DNA of 46,933 nt from a virus. Positions 22,230-32,300 of this stretch are shown here, piece after piece. The first letter of the stretch is position 1. Each line of letters begins with the position of its first letter. The notes below the pieces were generated by a model. It saw nothing but the letters and a program-made list of their open reading frames with translations. It was not told where the DNA came from and searched no databases. Position numbers and translations under genes: made by a program. The stretch is from IMG/VR virus record IMGVR_UViG_3300032278_000018, positions 1 to 46,933 of that record; one strand, 5' to 3'.

Positions 22230-24023
22230 TTGGAAAACAAATATGTAGAACTGGCTGTTGGAAGTCCAGGCAACAGAGGAATTATAGTTCCTGTTAAAGA
22301 TATAGGTACTGAACTAAGCAAATATAATTCAGTACCAGTGTTTAGAAGCTATTATATGGTTGATGATTCAATTTTAAAGCATATAAAAGGCGGAAGAAGA
22401 ACTTTAAGAGGATATAAAGGCGATTATTACCTAGATAGAATCTTATTTGATATTGATAAAGGATCTGACAGTAATGAAGAATGTTTAAATGCCGCCAGAA
22501 ACTTTTATCATATTTTAACCGAAACTCATAGTATTCCTGAAGATTGTATCCATCCCTGGTTTAGTGGGACTGGATATCATATAGTAATTCCTAATATATT
22601 TGGCTTTGAAGCATCTCATGAACTACCCAGAACAGTAAAATATACAGTAAAACATTATTTTCCTGAAGCAGATGCTATTTATGATGGTGCAAGACTTATT
22701 AGATTAGGATTTACACCAAATGAAAAAACACTTTCACCTAAACTGTATAAAGTACCTGTAAGCCCAAGAGAATTACTACATGAAGACCACACATATATCA
22801 TGAAAAAGGCGGAAAGTGTTAAAGATCTTGAAATGCCAACACGATTCCCTGAGTGCGATGTTCTTTTAGACCCAATTATACCTAAAAAGAAAGAAATTAA
22901 GCCTCATATTCCTATTCAAAATCCAAGTAAAATAGCTACTTGTATACAAACAATGATTGCTGAAGGCCCAATTAAAGGTAGTAGACATCATAAAGTATTA
23001 AGAGTAGCATCATATATGAAAAGCAAGGGCTTACCTGAGCAATTTGTATCAGAAAGTCAAATTGCCTGGGCTACAAACTTAGAAGCAGAAGAGGTAATAA
23101 GGCTTGTACATGATGTATATAGTGGCGGAGATACTAATAATGGTTATAAATATGGATGCAACGATTGGCTAATGGATAAATATTGTGATTCTAAATGCAT
23201 TTATTATCCAGCAAAACAAGAAGGTGGAGACATATTAATACCTATATTGTCCGTAAAAGAGCTTGAAAAGAGAGCTAGATTCAATATAAAGAAGGATTTA
23301 ACTGATGTAACTATCAATTTAAATGATTTTTGGGCTTTAGGTAGTGACTATTTCATTCTACCTGGCCAGTTAGTAATGATTGGTGGAGAAACAGGAATGG
23401 GAAAGACTGCATTTGCTCAAAACATATGTATGCAATCCAAAATAAAGACCTTATATCTAACACTTGAAGTAGAACCTGAATTGATTACACGAAGATTCCA
23501 GCAAATGGTACATAATATGAGTGCTAAAGATGTTCTCAAGCACTGGAAAGATGATATGAGTGATAAATTACATAAAGGTTTAGAACATTTAGATATAGGC
23601 TGGTTTCCACCTAAGCTGCATGAATTAAAAGAATTAGTAGCATACCATAATCCTGCAGTATTAGTACTCGATACCATAGATATGGTAAAAGTTAGTAAAT
23701 ACATTCATAATCAGATTGAAAAGATAGATACTATTATTGAAGAAATGAGATCTATTGCTACTAATCAAGGGATTATAGTAATGGGTATTTCTCATATTTC
23801 TAAATCGGAAGGAAGATCTGGAATATTAGATGTACACTCATTTAAAGGTAGTAGCACAATAGAACAAAAGTCAGATAAGGTTATTATGATAGATGGGGTT
23901 GCTAATAGCACAGCCAGGATGGTAAAAAGTCATAAGTCCAGAGATGAATCAGGATTTGTTGCAAATCTTATGTTTGATCCAAGGACGTTTAAATTCAAAG
24001 ATGAGGTAAGAAATGAAAGATAA
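22230..24023 (+). CDS. AEP-type primase fused to RecA-fold helicase
   Basis: In the 597-residue protein, the N-terminal half carries archaeo-eukaryotic primase motifs: FDIDKG with D74 and D76, the histidine motif SGTGYH (112-117) and the third motif around R155/R158 (ARLIRLGFTPNEK). A cysteine cluster (CNDWLMDKYCDSKC) forms a possible zinc site. The C-terminal half is a DnaB/RecA-like ATPase: Walker A GGETGMGKT (385-393) and Walker B VLVLDT (D481), then GISHISKSEGRSG. It would prime and unwind DNA at the phage fork. The start is TTG with GGAG 5 bases upstream. Primase-polymerase activity is possible, as in other AEP enzymes, but cannot be seen. Confidence 0.85.
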   Translation: MENKYVELAVGSPGNRGIIVPVKDIGTELSKYNSVPVFRSYYMVDDSILKHIKGGRRTLRGYKGDYYLDRILFDIDKGSDSNEECLNAARNFYHILTETHSIPEDCIHPWFSGTGYHIVIPNIFGFEASHELPRTVKYTVKHYFPEADAIYDGARLIRLGFTPNEKTLSPKLYKVPVSPRELLHEDHTYIMKKAESVKDLEMPTRFPECDVLLDPIIPKKKEIKPHIPIQNPSKIATCIQTMIAEGPIKGSRHHKVLRVASYMKSKGLPEQFVSESQIAWATNLEAEEVIRLVHDVYSGGDTNNGYKYGCNDWLMDKYCDSKCIYYPAKQEGGDILIPILSVKELEKRARFNIKKDLTDVTINLNDFWALGSDYFILPGQLVMIGGETGMGKTAFAQNICMQSKIKTLYLTLEVEPELITRRFQQMVHNMSAKDVLKHWKDDMSDKLHKGLEHLDIGWFPPKLHELKELVAYHNPAVLVLDTIDMVKVSKYIHNQIEKIDTIIEEMRSIATNQGIIVMGISHISKSEGRSGILDVHSFKGSSTIEQKSDKVIMIDGVANSTARMVKSHKSRDESGFVANLMFDPRTFKFKDEVRNER

Positions 24024-24561
24024 TAAAACAACATATGATCTTGTTGGTAATTACATAGATCTTATGACCGAACATGAACTAGGAACATTAAGTGATGAAG
24101 AAGTAAAATCATTTGATAAAGATATAGCTGCTATTGAATCAGAATTAATTCAAAAGAAAGATAATCTTCATTGGGTGATGACAAATTGTGATGAACAAAA
24201 GTCATCTATAGAAGGTATGATGGATATGCATGATGAAAAGATTCAAAAACTAAGGAAGAAAAGAAATGCTATTCAAAATACTACTAATAGAATCAAAGAA
24301 CTGACAATGTTAATAGTAGATACACTAGGCGATAACAACAAAAATGGTAATAAATGTATACTGATCAATGGAGAAAAGTATACCAATATTATGGTTAATG
24401 GTGGTCTTGAACTTAAAGTAGATGAAGAAGACTTGCCTGATGAATTTAAAGAGTACCATATAAAGGTTAATAAATCCAAAATAAGGAAACATGTTATTAA
24501 TAAAGGTGGTGAAACTGATTATGCCAAAGTTGATAAGAAAAGGTCATTAAGAATAACATGA
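24013..24561 (+). CDS. Gp157-family recombination-associated protein
   Basis: The 182-residue protein has an N-terminal helical region and a long coiled coil (about 30-100; EKIQKLRKKRNAIQNTTNRI). A C-terminal beta region ends with ELKVDEEDLPDEFKEYHIKV, KSKIRKHVINKGGE and KKRSLRIT. The order 'coil, then P-E-F/Y, then K-I-K, then S-LRI' matches the siphovirus Gp157 family named after Streptococcus phage Sfi21. That family is linked to phage replication or resistance but has no proven mechanism. It overlaps the primase-helicase by 11 bases. Confidence 0.75.
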   Translation: MKDNKTTYDLVGNYIDLMTEHELGTLSDEEVKSFDKDIAAIESELIQKKDNLHWVMTNCDEQKSSIEGMMDMHDEKIQKLRKKRNAIQNTTNRIKELTMLIVDTLGDNNKNGNKCILINGEKYTNIMVNGGLELKVDEEDLPDEFKEYHIKVNKSKIRKHVINKGGETDYAKVDKKRSLRIT

Positions 24562-24761
24562 TAGATCTAATTTTTAGAGTAACCAGGATCTCAGTAAACG
24601 GTACACACGGAATTAAAATTACCTTACTAAATTGTTTTGGAACAAATATATATTTTAATACAGATAGAGGAGAACATATATCCATAGGATTGTTCATAGG
24701 ATTTATGGAAATAGCAATTCAATTATCAATATGGAGGTTAGGATGGCTGAAAACTTCGTGA
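24558..24761 (+). CDS. small hydrophobic protein
   Basis: The 67-residue frame starts on an ATGA overlap with the Gp157-like gene. Its N-terminal half is beta-like (IDLIFRVTRISVNGTHGIKI), and its C-terminal half is hydrophobic (HISIGLFIGFMEIAIQLSIW), enough for one membrane helix. It runs past the start of the next gene by 19 bases. Overlap coupling supports it, but no ribosome site is separate from the upstream gene and no family is recognised. Confidence 0.5.
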   Translation: MIDLIFRVTRISVNGTHGIKITLLNCFGTNIYFNTDRGEHISIGLFIGFMEIAIQLSIWRLGWLKTS

Positions 24762-25018
24762 CAGATGATAAACAAAAGGATCTTATAGCTAAAATCCTAT
24801 TAATTGCAAGATTTGCCGCAGAGCAATTCAGATTTATGGGAATAGCTAAAGAACTGGATATTATCTTAAGAGGTGTCTCATTTCAAGAAGAAGGAATGGA
24901 ATCTGATGAAGAAATAAAGGAACTCTCTGAAGAAGAATATAATAACTGGATGCAAAATCAGATAAAACAAGCCCAGGGAGAAATGGTAGCAGGATGTAAA
25001 GGAGACGATTGTGATTAA
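24743..25018 (+). CDS. unknown acidic protein
   Basis: Start ATG 24743 has GGAGG 5 bases upstream; the ATG at 24731 lies before that site and is unlikely. The 91-residue product is helical (KQKDLIAKILLIARFAAEQF) with a highly acidic middle (ESDEEIKELSEEEYNNW) and a C-terminal CKGDDCD. The acidic character could suit a DNA mimic or partner-binding protein, but that is speculation. It overlaps the nuclease-like gene by 8 bases. Confidence 0.62.
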   Translation: MAENFVTDDKQKDLIAKILLIARFAAEQFRFMGIAKELDIILRGVSFQEEGMESDEEIKELSEEEYNNWMQNQIKQAQGEMVAGCKGDDCD

Positions 25019-25403
25019 CAGAAGTAAAATAGGGAAAAGAAATAGACAAAGAGGAGCGGAGCTCCAAAGAGCTATGGTCAACCTTGCAAAGAAATTCAAA
25101 TTAGAAGCCCATAACAGGGATAGAGGAGGGGCGCAACACCCAGACGGAGATATAGAAATAAATAAGCTATGGTTTGGGTGTAAACGCAAAAAGCGTTTAC
25201 CCAGATACCTTTTCCCTGAAAAATCAGAAAAAGGTGTCTTTATCAGATCTGATAGAGAGAAACCTATGGTAGTTATTAATGCAGAATTATTCATGATGCT
25301 GTACGCCTCTTGGGAAAAAGACCATGAAACAAAGCTAAACTATTTCATAAATAATGGACATCCACCAATAGAAACAGATGGAACAGCATATGAAGAAGAA
25401 TAA
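25011..25403 (+). CDS. putative PDDEXK-type nuclease/resolvase
   Basis: The 130-residue protein starts at GTG 25011 with GGAG upstream. It begins with a basic helix (RNRQRGAELQRAMVNLAKKF), then NRDRGGAQHPDGDIEI followed by WFGCKRKKRLPRY. A conserved Glu in the first helix, a D in PDGDIE, and CKRKK after a beta strand reproduce the E-(D)-ExK spacing of small phage Holliday-junction resolvase-like nucleases. The exact catalytic set is uncertain because the usual E/Q-x-K is replaced by C-K-R-K. It fits the replication/recombination context. Confidence 0.62.
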   Translation: MINRSKIGKRNRQRGAELQRAMVNLAKKFKLEAHNRDRGGAQHPDGDIEINKLWFGCKRKKRLPRYLFPEKSEKGVFIRSDREKPMVVINAELFMMLYASWEKDHETKLNYFINNGHPPIETDGTAYEEE

Positions 25404-25542
25404 GACAAAACAATTACAGAAAAGACTCAAAGAAGCAGAACATATAATAAAAGCCGTTTTAATACGTAAAGATTATGTTATCCCTACATACGTTGCTACT
25501 ATGTCTATAGAGTATGGGGATAAATACAAATTGGAGATATGA
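25390..25542 (+). CDS. 50-residue basic protein
   Basis: The frame from ATG 25390, inside the end of the previous gene, to TGA 25542 gives 50 residues. The N-terminal helix is Lys/Gln-rich (KKNKTKQLQKRLKEAEHIIK) and is followed by a short beta-like tail. The overlap arrangement (TATGAAGAAGAATAA) is typical of this operon. No motif was recognised and no ribosome site is obvious, so confidence is moderate. Confidence 0.48.
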   Translation: MKKNKTKQLQKRLKEAEHIIKAVLIRKDYVIPTYVATMSIEYGDKYKLEI

Positions 25543-25826
25543 TCATAATGAAAAGAATCAAAAGGTTAGATAGTTTGCCTCTAAATGCTCATTTTGAAAC
25601 AAACAATGGCGCTAAAGGTATACTACTTAGAACGGATGATATGCAAAGTATGGTGTGGTGGAGTTTTTACCCACCAACAGACGATCAAACAGTACGAGAA
25701 TACTATATAAGGAATAATCCTATGGGAATTGCTGGTGGAACTCAAGTAGTTAGAATAAGAAAGAGAAAAACTAATCTACCCAAAAAATGGTTAAAAAAAG
25801 ATGACAAGACTCGAAATACTGTTTAA
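25539..25826 (+). CDS. unknown small protein
   Basis: The 95-residue frame starts on an ATGA overlap; an internal ATG at 25548 with GGAGAT upstream is an alternative start. The sequence has a beta-rich core (NAHFETNNGAKGILLRTDDM; MVWWSFYPPTDDQTV) and a basic C-terminus (RIRKRKTNLPKKWLKKDDK). It may be a small nucleic-acid-binding protein. No family was recognised. Confidence 0.58.
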   Translation: MIIMKRIKRLDSLPLNAHFETNNGAKGILLRTDDMQSMVWWSFYPPTDDQTVREYYIRNNPMGIAGGTQVVRIRKRKTNLPKKWLKKDDKTRNTV

Positions 25827-25959
25827 ATTAGTATTAGACTTCTTTGAATCTAAACATGTTATGATAATGAAAGACTTTGACATACTAATGACCGAATCAC
25901 AGGATCTGTATGATAAAGATCATCCACTTGAGGAAATAGTTCAAGAAGAAATATTTTAA
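25801..25959 (+). CDS. last early gene, 52-residue protein
   Basis: ATG 25801 to TAA 25959 encodes 52 residues (MTRLEILFKLVLDFFESKHV, then an acidic helix ending EEIVQEEIF). It overlaps the previous gene by 26 bases, and the run of A plus AAGATG offers only a weak ribosome site. The stop codon lies on the first bases of the long RNA hairpin that follows, so the hairpin forms the 3' end of this message. Confidence 0.5.
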   Translation: MTRLEILFKLVLDFFESKHVMIMKDFDILMTESQDLYDKDHPLEEIVQEEIF

Positions 25960-26078
25960 GAGGTGGGGCTATTAGGGTTTTTAGCAAGTTGATTTTCTCT
26001 CACAAGATACCAATTATTTTGCTTCCTCCTTTATGGTTGGTAACTTGGAACTTGCTCGTCTACCTAATCCCACCTCTT
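25958..26078 (+). ncRNA. long multi-segment hairpin at the end of the early operon
   Basis: Four stacked helices fold 121 bases into one long arm: 25958-25967 with 26069-26078 (10 bp), 25971-25976 with 26063-26068 (6 bp), 25983-25990 with 26049-26056 (8 bp), and 26008-26017 with 26033-26042 (10 bp, two G-U). The 15-base tip contains CCTCCTTT, the same as the anti-Shine-Dalgarno tail of 16S rRNA. It may be a stable 3' UTR, an RNase III substrate or a small RNA. No reading frame occupies it. Confidence 0.62.
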
Positions 26079-26085
26079 GCATTTA

Positions 26086-26124
26086 AAAGGGCTCTATGAT
26101 ACTATTAATATTGTAGAGCCCTTT
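26086..26124. terminator. bidirectional terminator between convergent operons
   Basis: Arms AAAGGGCTCTA (26086-26096) and TAGAGCCCTTT (26114-26124) pair perfectly, with 5 more weaker pairs inside and a 7-base loop. The plus side continues ATTTTG and the minus side TTTTAAAT, so short T tracts exist in both directions. Its place between the rightward early block and the leftward late block is as expected. Confidence 0.7.
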
Positions 26125-26153
26125 ATTTTGGGAGAAATGGAGCATCTCTCAAC

Positions 26154-26212
26154 GTCTATAGCAGTAATAGGGAAACCCAACCTTTTAGGAGCATCTTTTA
26201 CTGACTATAGAC
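26154..26212. repeat. 14-bp inverted repeat with GGAGCATCT copies
   Basis: Bases 26154-26167 pair with 26198-26212 over 14 bp with one bulged A (26204). The interior can form GGG-AAA-CCC (26070-series positions 26170-26178). GGAGCATCT occurs just outside the left arm (26139-26147) and again just inside the right arm (26188-26196). The region lies beyond the main terminator and holds no supported gene. Confidence 0.5.
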
Positions 26213-26253
26213 AACTTTTCAAAAACTTACCGAAAAACAAATAGCTGATTCAA

Positions 26254-26287
26254 GAATTGGCTATTAAGCTAATTCAACCTTTTTTTT
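26254..26287 (+). terminator. second plus-strand terminator
   Basis: A 9-bp hairpin (GAATTGGCT 26254-26262 with AGCTAATTC 26267-26275, one G-U, ATTA loop) is followed after four bases by eight Ts (26280-26287). The form is that of an intrinsic terminator backing up the one at 26086. The remaining bases to 26393 contain only GGGCCAC direct repeats and a short AGAAT/ATTCT dyad near the end of the giant gene. Confidence 0.55.
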
Positions 26288-26393
26288 AAAAAACCGTTGA
26301 GAAAAAGCATGCGAGCTGATAAAATAGATGAAGTAGGTTATTAAGGGCCACCTTGGGCCACATATAAGGGGTAGAATGCCATTCTAAGCCCGT

Positions 26394-29300
26394 TTAATAT
26401 ATACTTGGATACTTAGTCTCAGTTGACATAGGATAAGGCGTGTCCGTGGCCGTTATCGGCTTTTCCCGCCTAAAATACTTAGTAGCACCGCGTTGGAACT
26501 GATGTAAAGGCACTCCAACTAATCTTTCAGTCGCCATAACAGGATTATAGATCAAACCATGCTCTGGTTTAAACATATCTCTTGCCATCCTACCAAATGG
26601 GAACCAAGTCCATACATGATAAGAAGCAAACCTATCCCAATCTTTGGATAGCATAGATTTAATAGGTGCTAAGGCATATCTAGCTACAGGCGGGGCAAAC
26701 ATCTGAGCTGGCCCCATACCAAAGAAAGCTCTTTCTTTTTCTTTATCAGAACCAAAGAACCATCCAGCTAAGTCTTCAAAGTATTGATAAGGCTGAGGAA
26801 GTGTTGCCTCGAACATAGAAGCTGGGAATATAGTAGCAAGGGAGTACATAAATAGATCAGCAGTAACCATATTCTGTAGCCTCTTATACTCTGGAGTCCC
26901 AGGATCATACCCCACTATCTTAGCTCGTCTTATTAATTCCTTGCGAAATCTAATAGAGTTCCACGACCAAAGCTGAAACCTTGCAAAGATACGACCAAGG
27001 TTTGTCCTTGCAAACGCTGGCCTATTGGCGTTATTGTATAAGAACTGAGTTCCATAGACACCTTGGTTAGCCATTTTAATTAACCAAGGATGTTCAAAAT
27101 CCATCACAAATCCATTGGCTTCTAATGCATCTCTGGAATTGATATAATGAGCAAGAAAAGCCTGCTTCCTTAATTTTCTTTCTGATACCCTCATAAACCA
27201 TGCAGCTTTATTGAAAACTTCCTTAGTCACGCCATTTCTTTGGAATATTTCAAACACTGTTAGATCATCAGACTCTGGTTCTTTTCTAATCTGTTGTAAC
27301 GATTCTCTAATAGACTTTCTAAGCTTAGGATCTTTCCATGCACCGGTAAGCCTAGCTTCTGAAACAATCCATGATTCAACAGCACCCACACTTTCAGTCC
27401 AATCAGACCAATCCTGACGTGTCTTAAACTTGGGGTTGACATAGTTAGCAAGATACTTAATAGAAAGAGAGTTCTTCCAAGGTTCAAACCCAGCATTGAT
27501 AATAGTATTAGTGCTACCACCATACATATTGTTAGCCAGTGATTTGCTATGTGCAAGTAAGGTTAGCATTTCCCATTTCGCTTCCAAGTTAGACAGATGT
27601 GCTAACTGTCTATGTAATAACCTAGACTTCTCTTTTGCTAAGCCCTTATCACCATCAAAATATTTCTTAGCAATCCTACCTACAACTTCTTTTTCAAAGG
27701 CTTCGTCACTAAACCAATAATAAGGAGTCATCTTAACAGGAAGCTTATCTGCATCTGTTAAGAACGCTCTTGGAAACGTACTGCCATACCCCAAATTATC
27801 TCTATTATAAAGCTTCATAAATCTTGCCCACTGCCTGGTGTGCTCACCCATAGCTTTGGTATTTTCAAATCTTTTTACTAACCTATATGAAATAGCAGAC
27901 GCTAAACTATTGTAACGTGCTGTAATAATCTGACTAGCATACCTCTCAAGAGCATCCCAGTTTCTTTGCCATCCTGGTAAAGGGCCATCTTCTCTAGAGC
28001 CACGTCTAAGAACATGTCCAGGCCTTGAGTGTAACCCAAGTAATGAAAAATCTCTTTCAGAGATTTCATCAGACATAATAGCTTCTGCATGTGCTTCACC
28101 CAAACCAAGATCATTTAGCTTTTCTTCTGCCATGATAATCTTATGCCTATATTCAGCCTCAGCTAATTTAGTTTCATCAGCACCCTCTTTAGCCAACCGC
28201 TCAAGTCTCTCTTTCAGAACACGATTTGCTACTTTCTTACCCCATCCTCCATGAGGAAAGAACTCACTGAAAGCAACTTTTCCTATACCTCTAAACCCAG
28301 GGTTCTGAGAAACGGAACCATCTTCAGCTGAAACTATAATGTCACCCTTGCCTGTGATCCTAGTTTCATCACCACCCTTCCACATCTCTTTAAACTTAAT
28401 TCTTAATTCGGTAGGCATCTCCCTAACATCAACTATATCTTTTCTCCAATTAAGCACTTTACCATCAGTAGATTTAATACCCTCTTTAGTTAGTCTTGAA
28501 GCAATATCTATAATCTCATTGTTTTTTATATTCAGCATGTCAACACGCATCTCATTTAATATAATATCAAATGAAAGCTCTAGCTGTTGTTCAAGTGGAA
28601 TAATATATGGTTTAGCACCTACATCCTGTTCTCTAGCTAACTTCCTTAAAGTTTTAGATACGTCTATTTCCTTACCATATTTAGTATTGTTCCAAACAAA
28701 TTCTTTCTCAGAAAATTCTCTATTACTTACATGTACTTTGTAAAAAGACTCAAACCAATCAGAAACCCTATCATTCATAACATCGCGAAGCTCTTCTGCC
28801 CTTATCTTCTGCTGCTCACCTTCGAGAGTAATAGTATACTCTTTCCCAGCAAACTCTTTATTCCATATCTTCTCAGCCTTTTCCCATTCCTTTTCGTACA
28901 GTCTATTTTGGTCATTCTCAAACTCATCCTTACCCCTGTTACGCTCTCTGTACGCTATAATATTATCCATAAATCTTGACTGATCAATATCTTTAATAGT
29001 ATCTAAGGGTTCTCTTACAGAAGCAAGGTCTTGTAATCCTTCCTCATATTTTCTAGGCTCACCCTCTGGACTAGTTCTATGCACAATTCTATTGATCTCT
29101 ACCTGTTTCCATTTATCAGCAGTAGTCCAGAACTGATGCATCCTACCAAAGTGACTCATTGGTACAGCAACCTGTTTAAATACAGGGCCAGAAGGAGTGA
29201 CGACAGGGCCTTCCATCCAGAATGGAGACATGTCATAACCTAAATTCCTACGCCCTATGCTCTCAGGCCACATCATAAAATGCCACCACTTAACAGGAGC

Positions 29301-32300
29301 ACCATCAGGCATTTTACCTGTCTTAATAAAAGAACGGAGAGCATTCTTAGGAGTGAAACCTTTAAATGAATTGATAAAGACTCTTAAATCTTGCTTGGTA
29401 GCTATTCTTGGCGATGTGCCAAAGACTCCAAAATTCATTAAAGTACCCTCAAACATCTCCTGAAAGTTTTCTCTCAATTGAGGATACATCTGGACTATAT
29501 CCTGGAGGTCACTATACAATTGTCTCTCTTCCTTGCTCATCTTGCTAGCATCTACATTCTCAGCATCTTTAATATGATTACGCCAGAAATGATCGGCATA
29601 CTCTGCTAATTTATTAGCTTGGTTAGTATCACTTGTTCTTGGAACAGCCCTATCCAATGCTGGGGACTCTACTGGATCTGATCTTAATATAATCCGTTGC
29701 ATTTCTGTATCAGATAGCTTTTTACCTGTTAGCTCATGTAGTCCTTTGTAAGTATCAAGCCACTTCTTAACTGAAGTCCGTGGGAGGACATCTGTACCAA
29801 AAGAAAATGCATCTAATCCAGAATTATGATAATCACCCTTAATACTAGATATTTTATCCTGTTCTCTATTCATATTATTAGTAATTGTATCATAGTCCTT
29901 CTGATAATCCTTAGTACCACCCTCTAATAGATCACGCTTGCTTATAAGAGCCTGAATATTCTTCTCATGCAAAGAAACCTTCTTATGCATATCAGCAACG
30001 GAGAATGGATGTCTTCTCAGGCTAGACAATAAGAAAGCATCATATAATTCTTGTTGAGCTTTTGGAAGACCCTCTCTATACGATCTCATGTTACCTCTTA
30101 ACTCGGAATTAGTAACATACGCAGGCATGTTTACTCTCTCGTGCAAGGCGACTGCTCTCTTAACATTTATATTATTATAATATGACATCTTATGAGCCTG
30201 AGCCTGATTAAGAATATCACCAGCAAGGGCATGGAAACTTTCTATATCTCCACCATGTTCAGAAAACGCTTTTCTATATGCACCAGACACTACCAATATA
30301 GATGCTCTATCCGCACTATCCTGTGAAACAAAATCTCTAAGCTTAGCTCTGCCCTCTGGAGTACTCATAAGAGTCTTAAATGTTTTATCATCCCAGAATT
30401 TTTCTTGAGTTATAATCTTCTCACGAAATAACATACTCAAAACATCTGGATTTTGATCAAGTATTTTATTGAACTGTCTTCCAAACTTTTGGTATTCTTT
30501 ATTATTAAAGAAATGCCTACCTCTTTGATACTCATCACTCACTTTTAATATATTAACAAGTTCTTCAGATACTACTTTACCCCATACACCAGGGATCTCT
30601 ACATCTCTATCGGTAAGATACCTTACTTCAGTAGAAAGCCTATCTGAAATATCATTCATACTCCATGCTCTTCCCTCATTCCAATTCCTACTTGCTATTA
30701 GATTATCCATCCTTGTAAGTCTACCATATATAGTATCATATACACCAGCCATGGCTTTATTGCTGAGTATATCACCATATACTTTGCCCTTACTATCGTA
30801 AACAATAGCACCTCTAAATGCCTTACTTATTAATAGATCTATTAACTGATGTCTGCTAAGCATACCAGCATAATCCCCTGCATCAGCTGCAAAGTTCAAA
30901 GCATCTCGTGCATAGTATCTAAATTCTTCGCCATTATCTTTGGAAGCTTGCCACTTAACATAGAGTTTATCAGCTTTAATAGGTTCTTTCTTTCCCTTTA
31001 TCCTTCTTGCGTTAATACTAGCCAATGTTTCAGGAGATAATTCTTCAACCCACTCACCACCTTTCTTTGAATTAACAAAAGAAAACAATGAATGGATACG
31101 CCTTCTGGCGTTTGCAGCAACACCCAATAATTTATTACCAGCACGCGACCCCATGGAAACTTCCCATAAAGTTAAAGGATCAAACATACCAGGAACACCC
31201 TTCTGCTCTTCTCTTAATTCTTTAATATTAAAGTCCTCTAGATTAGTTTTTACATCTCTAAGGATACCCTTCTTATCCACCCATTCGTTTCTATTGTTTC
31301 TAATAGCTTTCATGAACCCCCTGTCCAACCCATGGTAAAAGAATGCAGAGTCACTATCAAGATCAGCACCACCAGAAGCTATCATGTCTTTATTGTGAAT
31401 AATCATACCAGCCCCTTGCCTACCAGTAAAGCCCTTAAACTTTAAAGATCTCATACCAGAAATAGAATCTGATGGAACACGAATAATGCCAAAAGTAAGT
31501 TGTTCTTCCAGGTCTGCTAGCTTAGCAGGGTCTCTCTTCTCTAAATCTTTTCTTACTCCCTGATAATGCTTCCACGCTGACTCTAAACTCATGCTCTTGC
31601 CTTCATATGTGATCTTAAACTTTTTAAGAGCATCATTGAAATAAAATTCACCTGGCTTCAAGTCCAGTCTCCTCATTAACCATGGATCAAAAGGGTTTAG
31701 AAATGCCTTACCACTCGAAGGCATAATAGGTCTTATAGCTTTATTGACTAGGTAATTTCTTAAGACAGTATCAGTTAATTTTTTAGTAGGCTTAAACTCT
31801 ATCATGGACGGAGATCTACCACCTACTTGTAGTATTCTATCAGCAGAGCTATAAAATTCATCCAACATTTTCTGCTCAGCAACTCTCTGCGCTACATCAA
31901 ACTCTACTATAGTCTCACTATCTTGATCTAATAACCCTCTCTTGCCTAGCTTTAACATGTGATCCCATAATTTTCTATACAAAGGGCTATCAGAGACAGT
32001 AGTCTTACCCTCTTTACCACCAGTAACAATAGCCATAATAATATTATGATCTATCTTATCTACGTCTATACTCTCAGCAAGCTTCTCTAGTTTGGCTATC
32101 TCCTCAGAAGTAACATTCTTTCCAGCTGCTTCTAACTCAAGAAACTTTTGAGCACGTTGATTATTAACTGGTTCACCCCTTACGGATGCAAGTAAGGTAT
32201 CAGTATAGATTCTATCAATAATCTTAGGATCAATTTGTTCTGCGAATAAATTAGTAAGCATCTGTCTGACTGCCATAACCTCTTTCATGGCCCCACCAAA

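Noticed and set aside
26018-26032. AAAGGAGGAAG on the minus strand as a ribosome site
   Set aside because: No start codon with suitable spacing opens a useful frame downstream; it is the complement of the hairpin tip.
26137-26244. 35-residue plus-strand frame (MEHLSTSIAVIGKPN...)
   Set aside because: GGGAG lies only 2-3 bases before the ATG, the frame sits after a terminator and over an inverted repeat, and no homology pattern is visible.
28339-28743. 134-residue plus-strand frame inside the giant gene
   Set aside because: It is a shadow of the giant protein's codons, with no ribosome site and leucine/serine-rich low-complexity composition.
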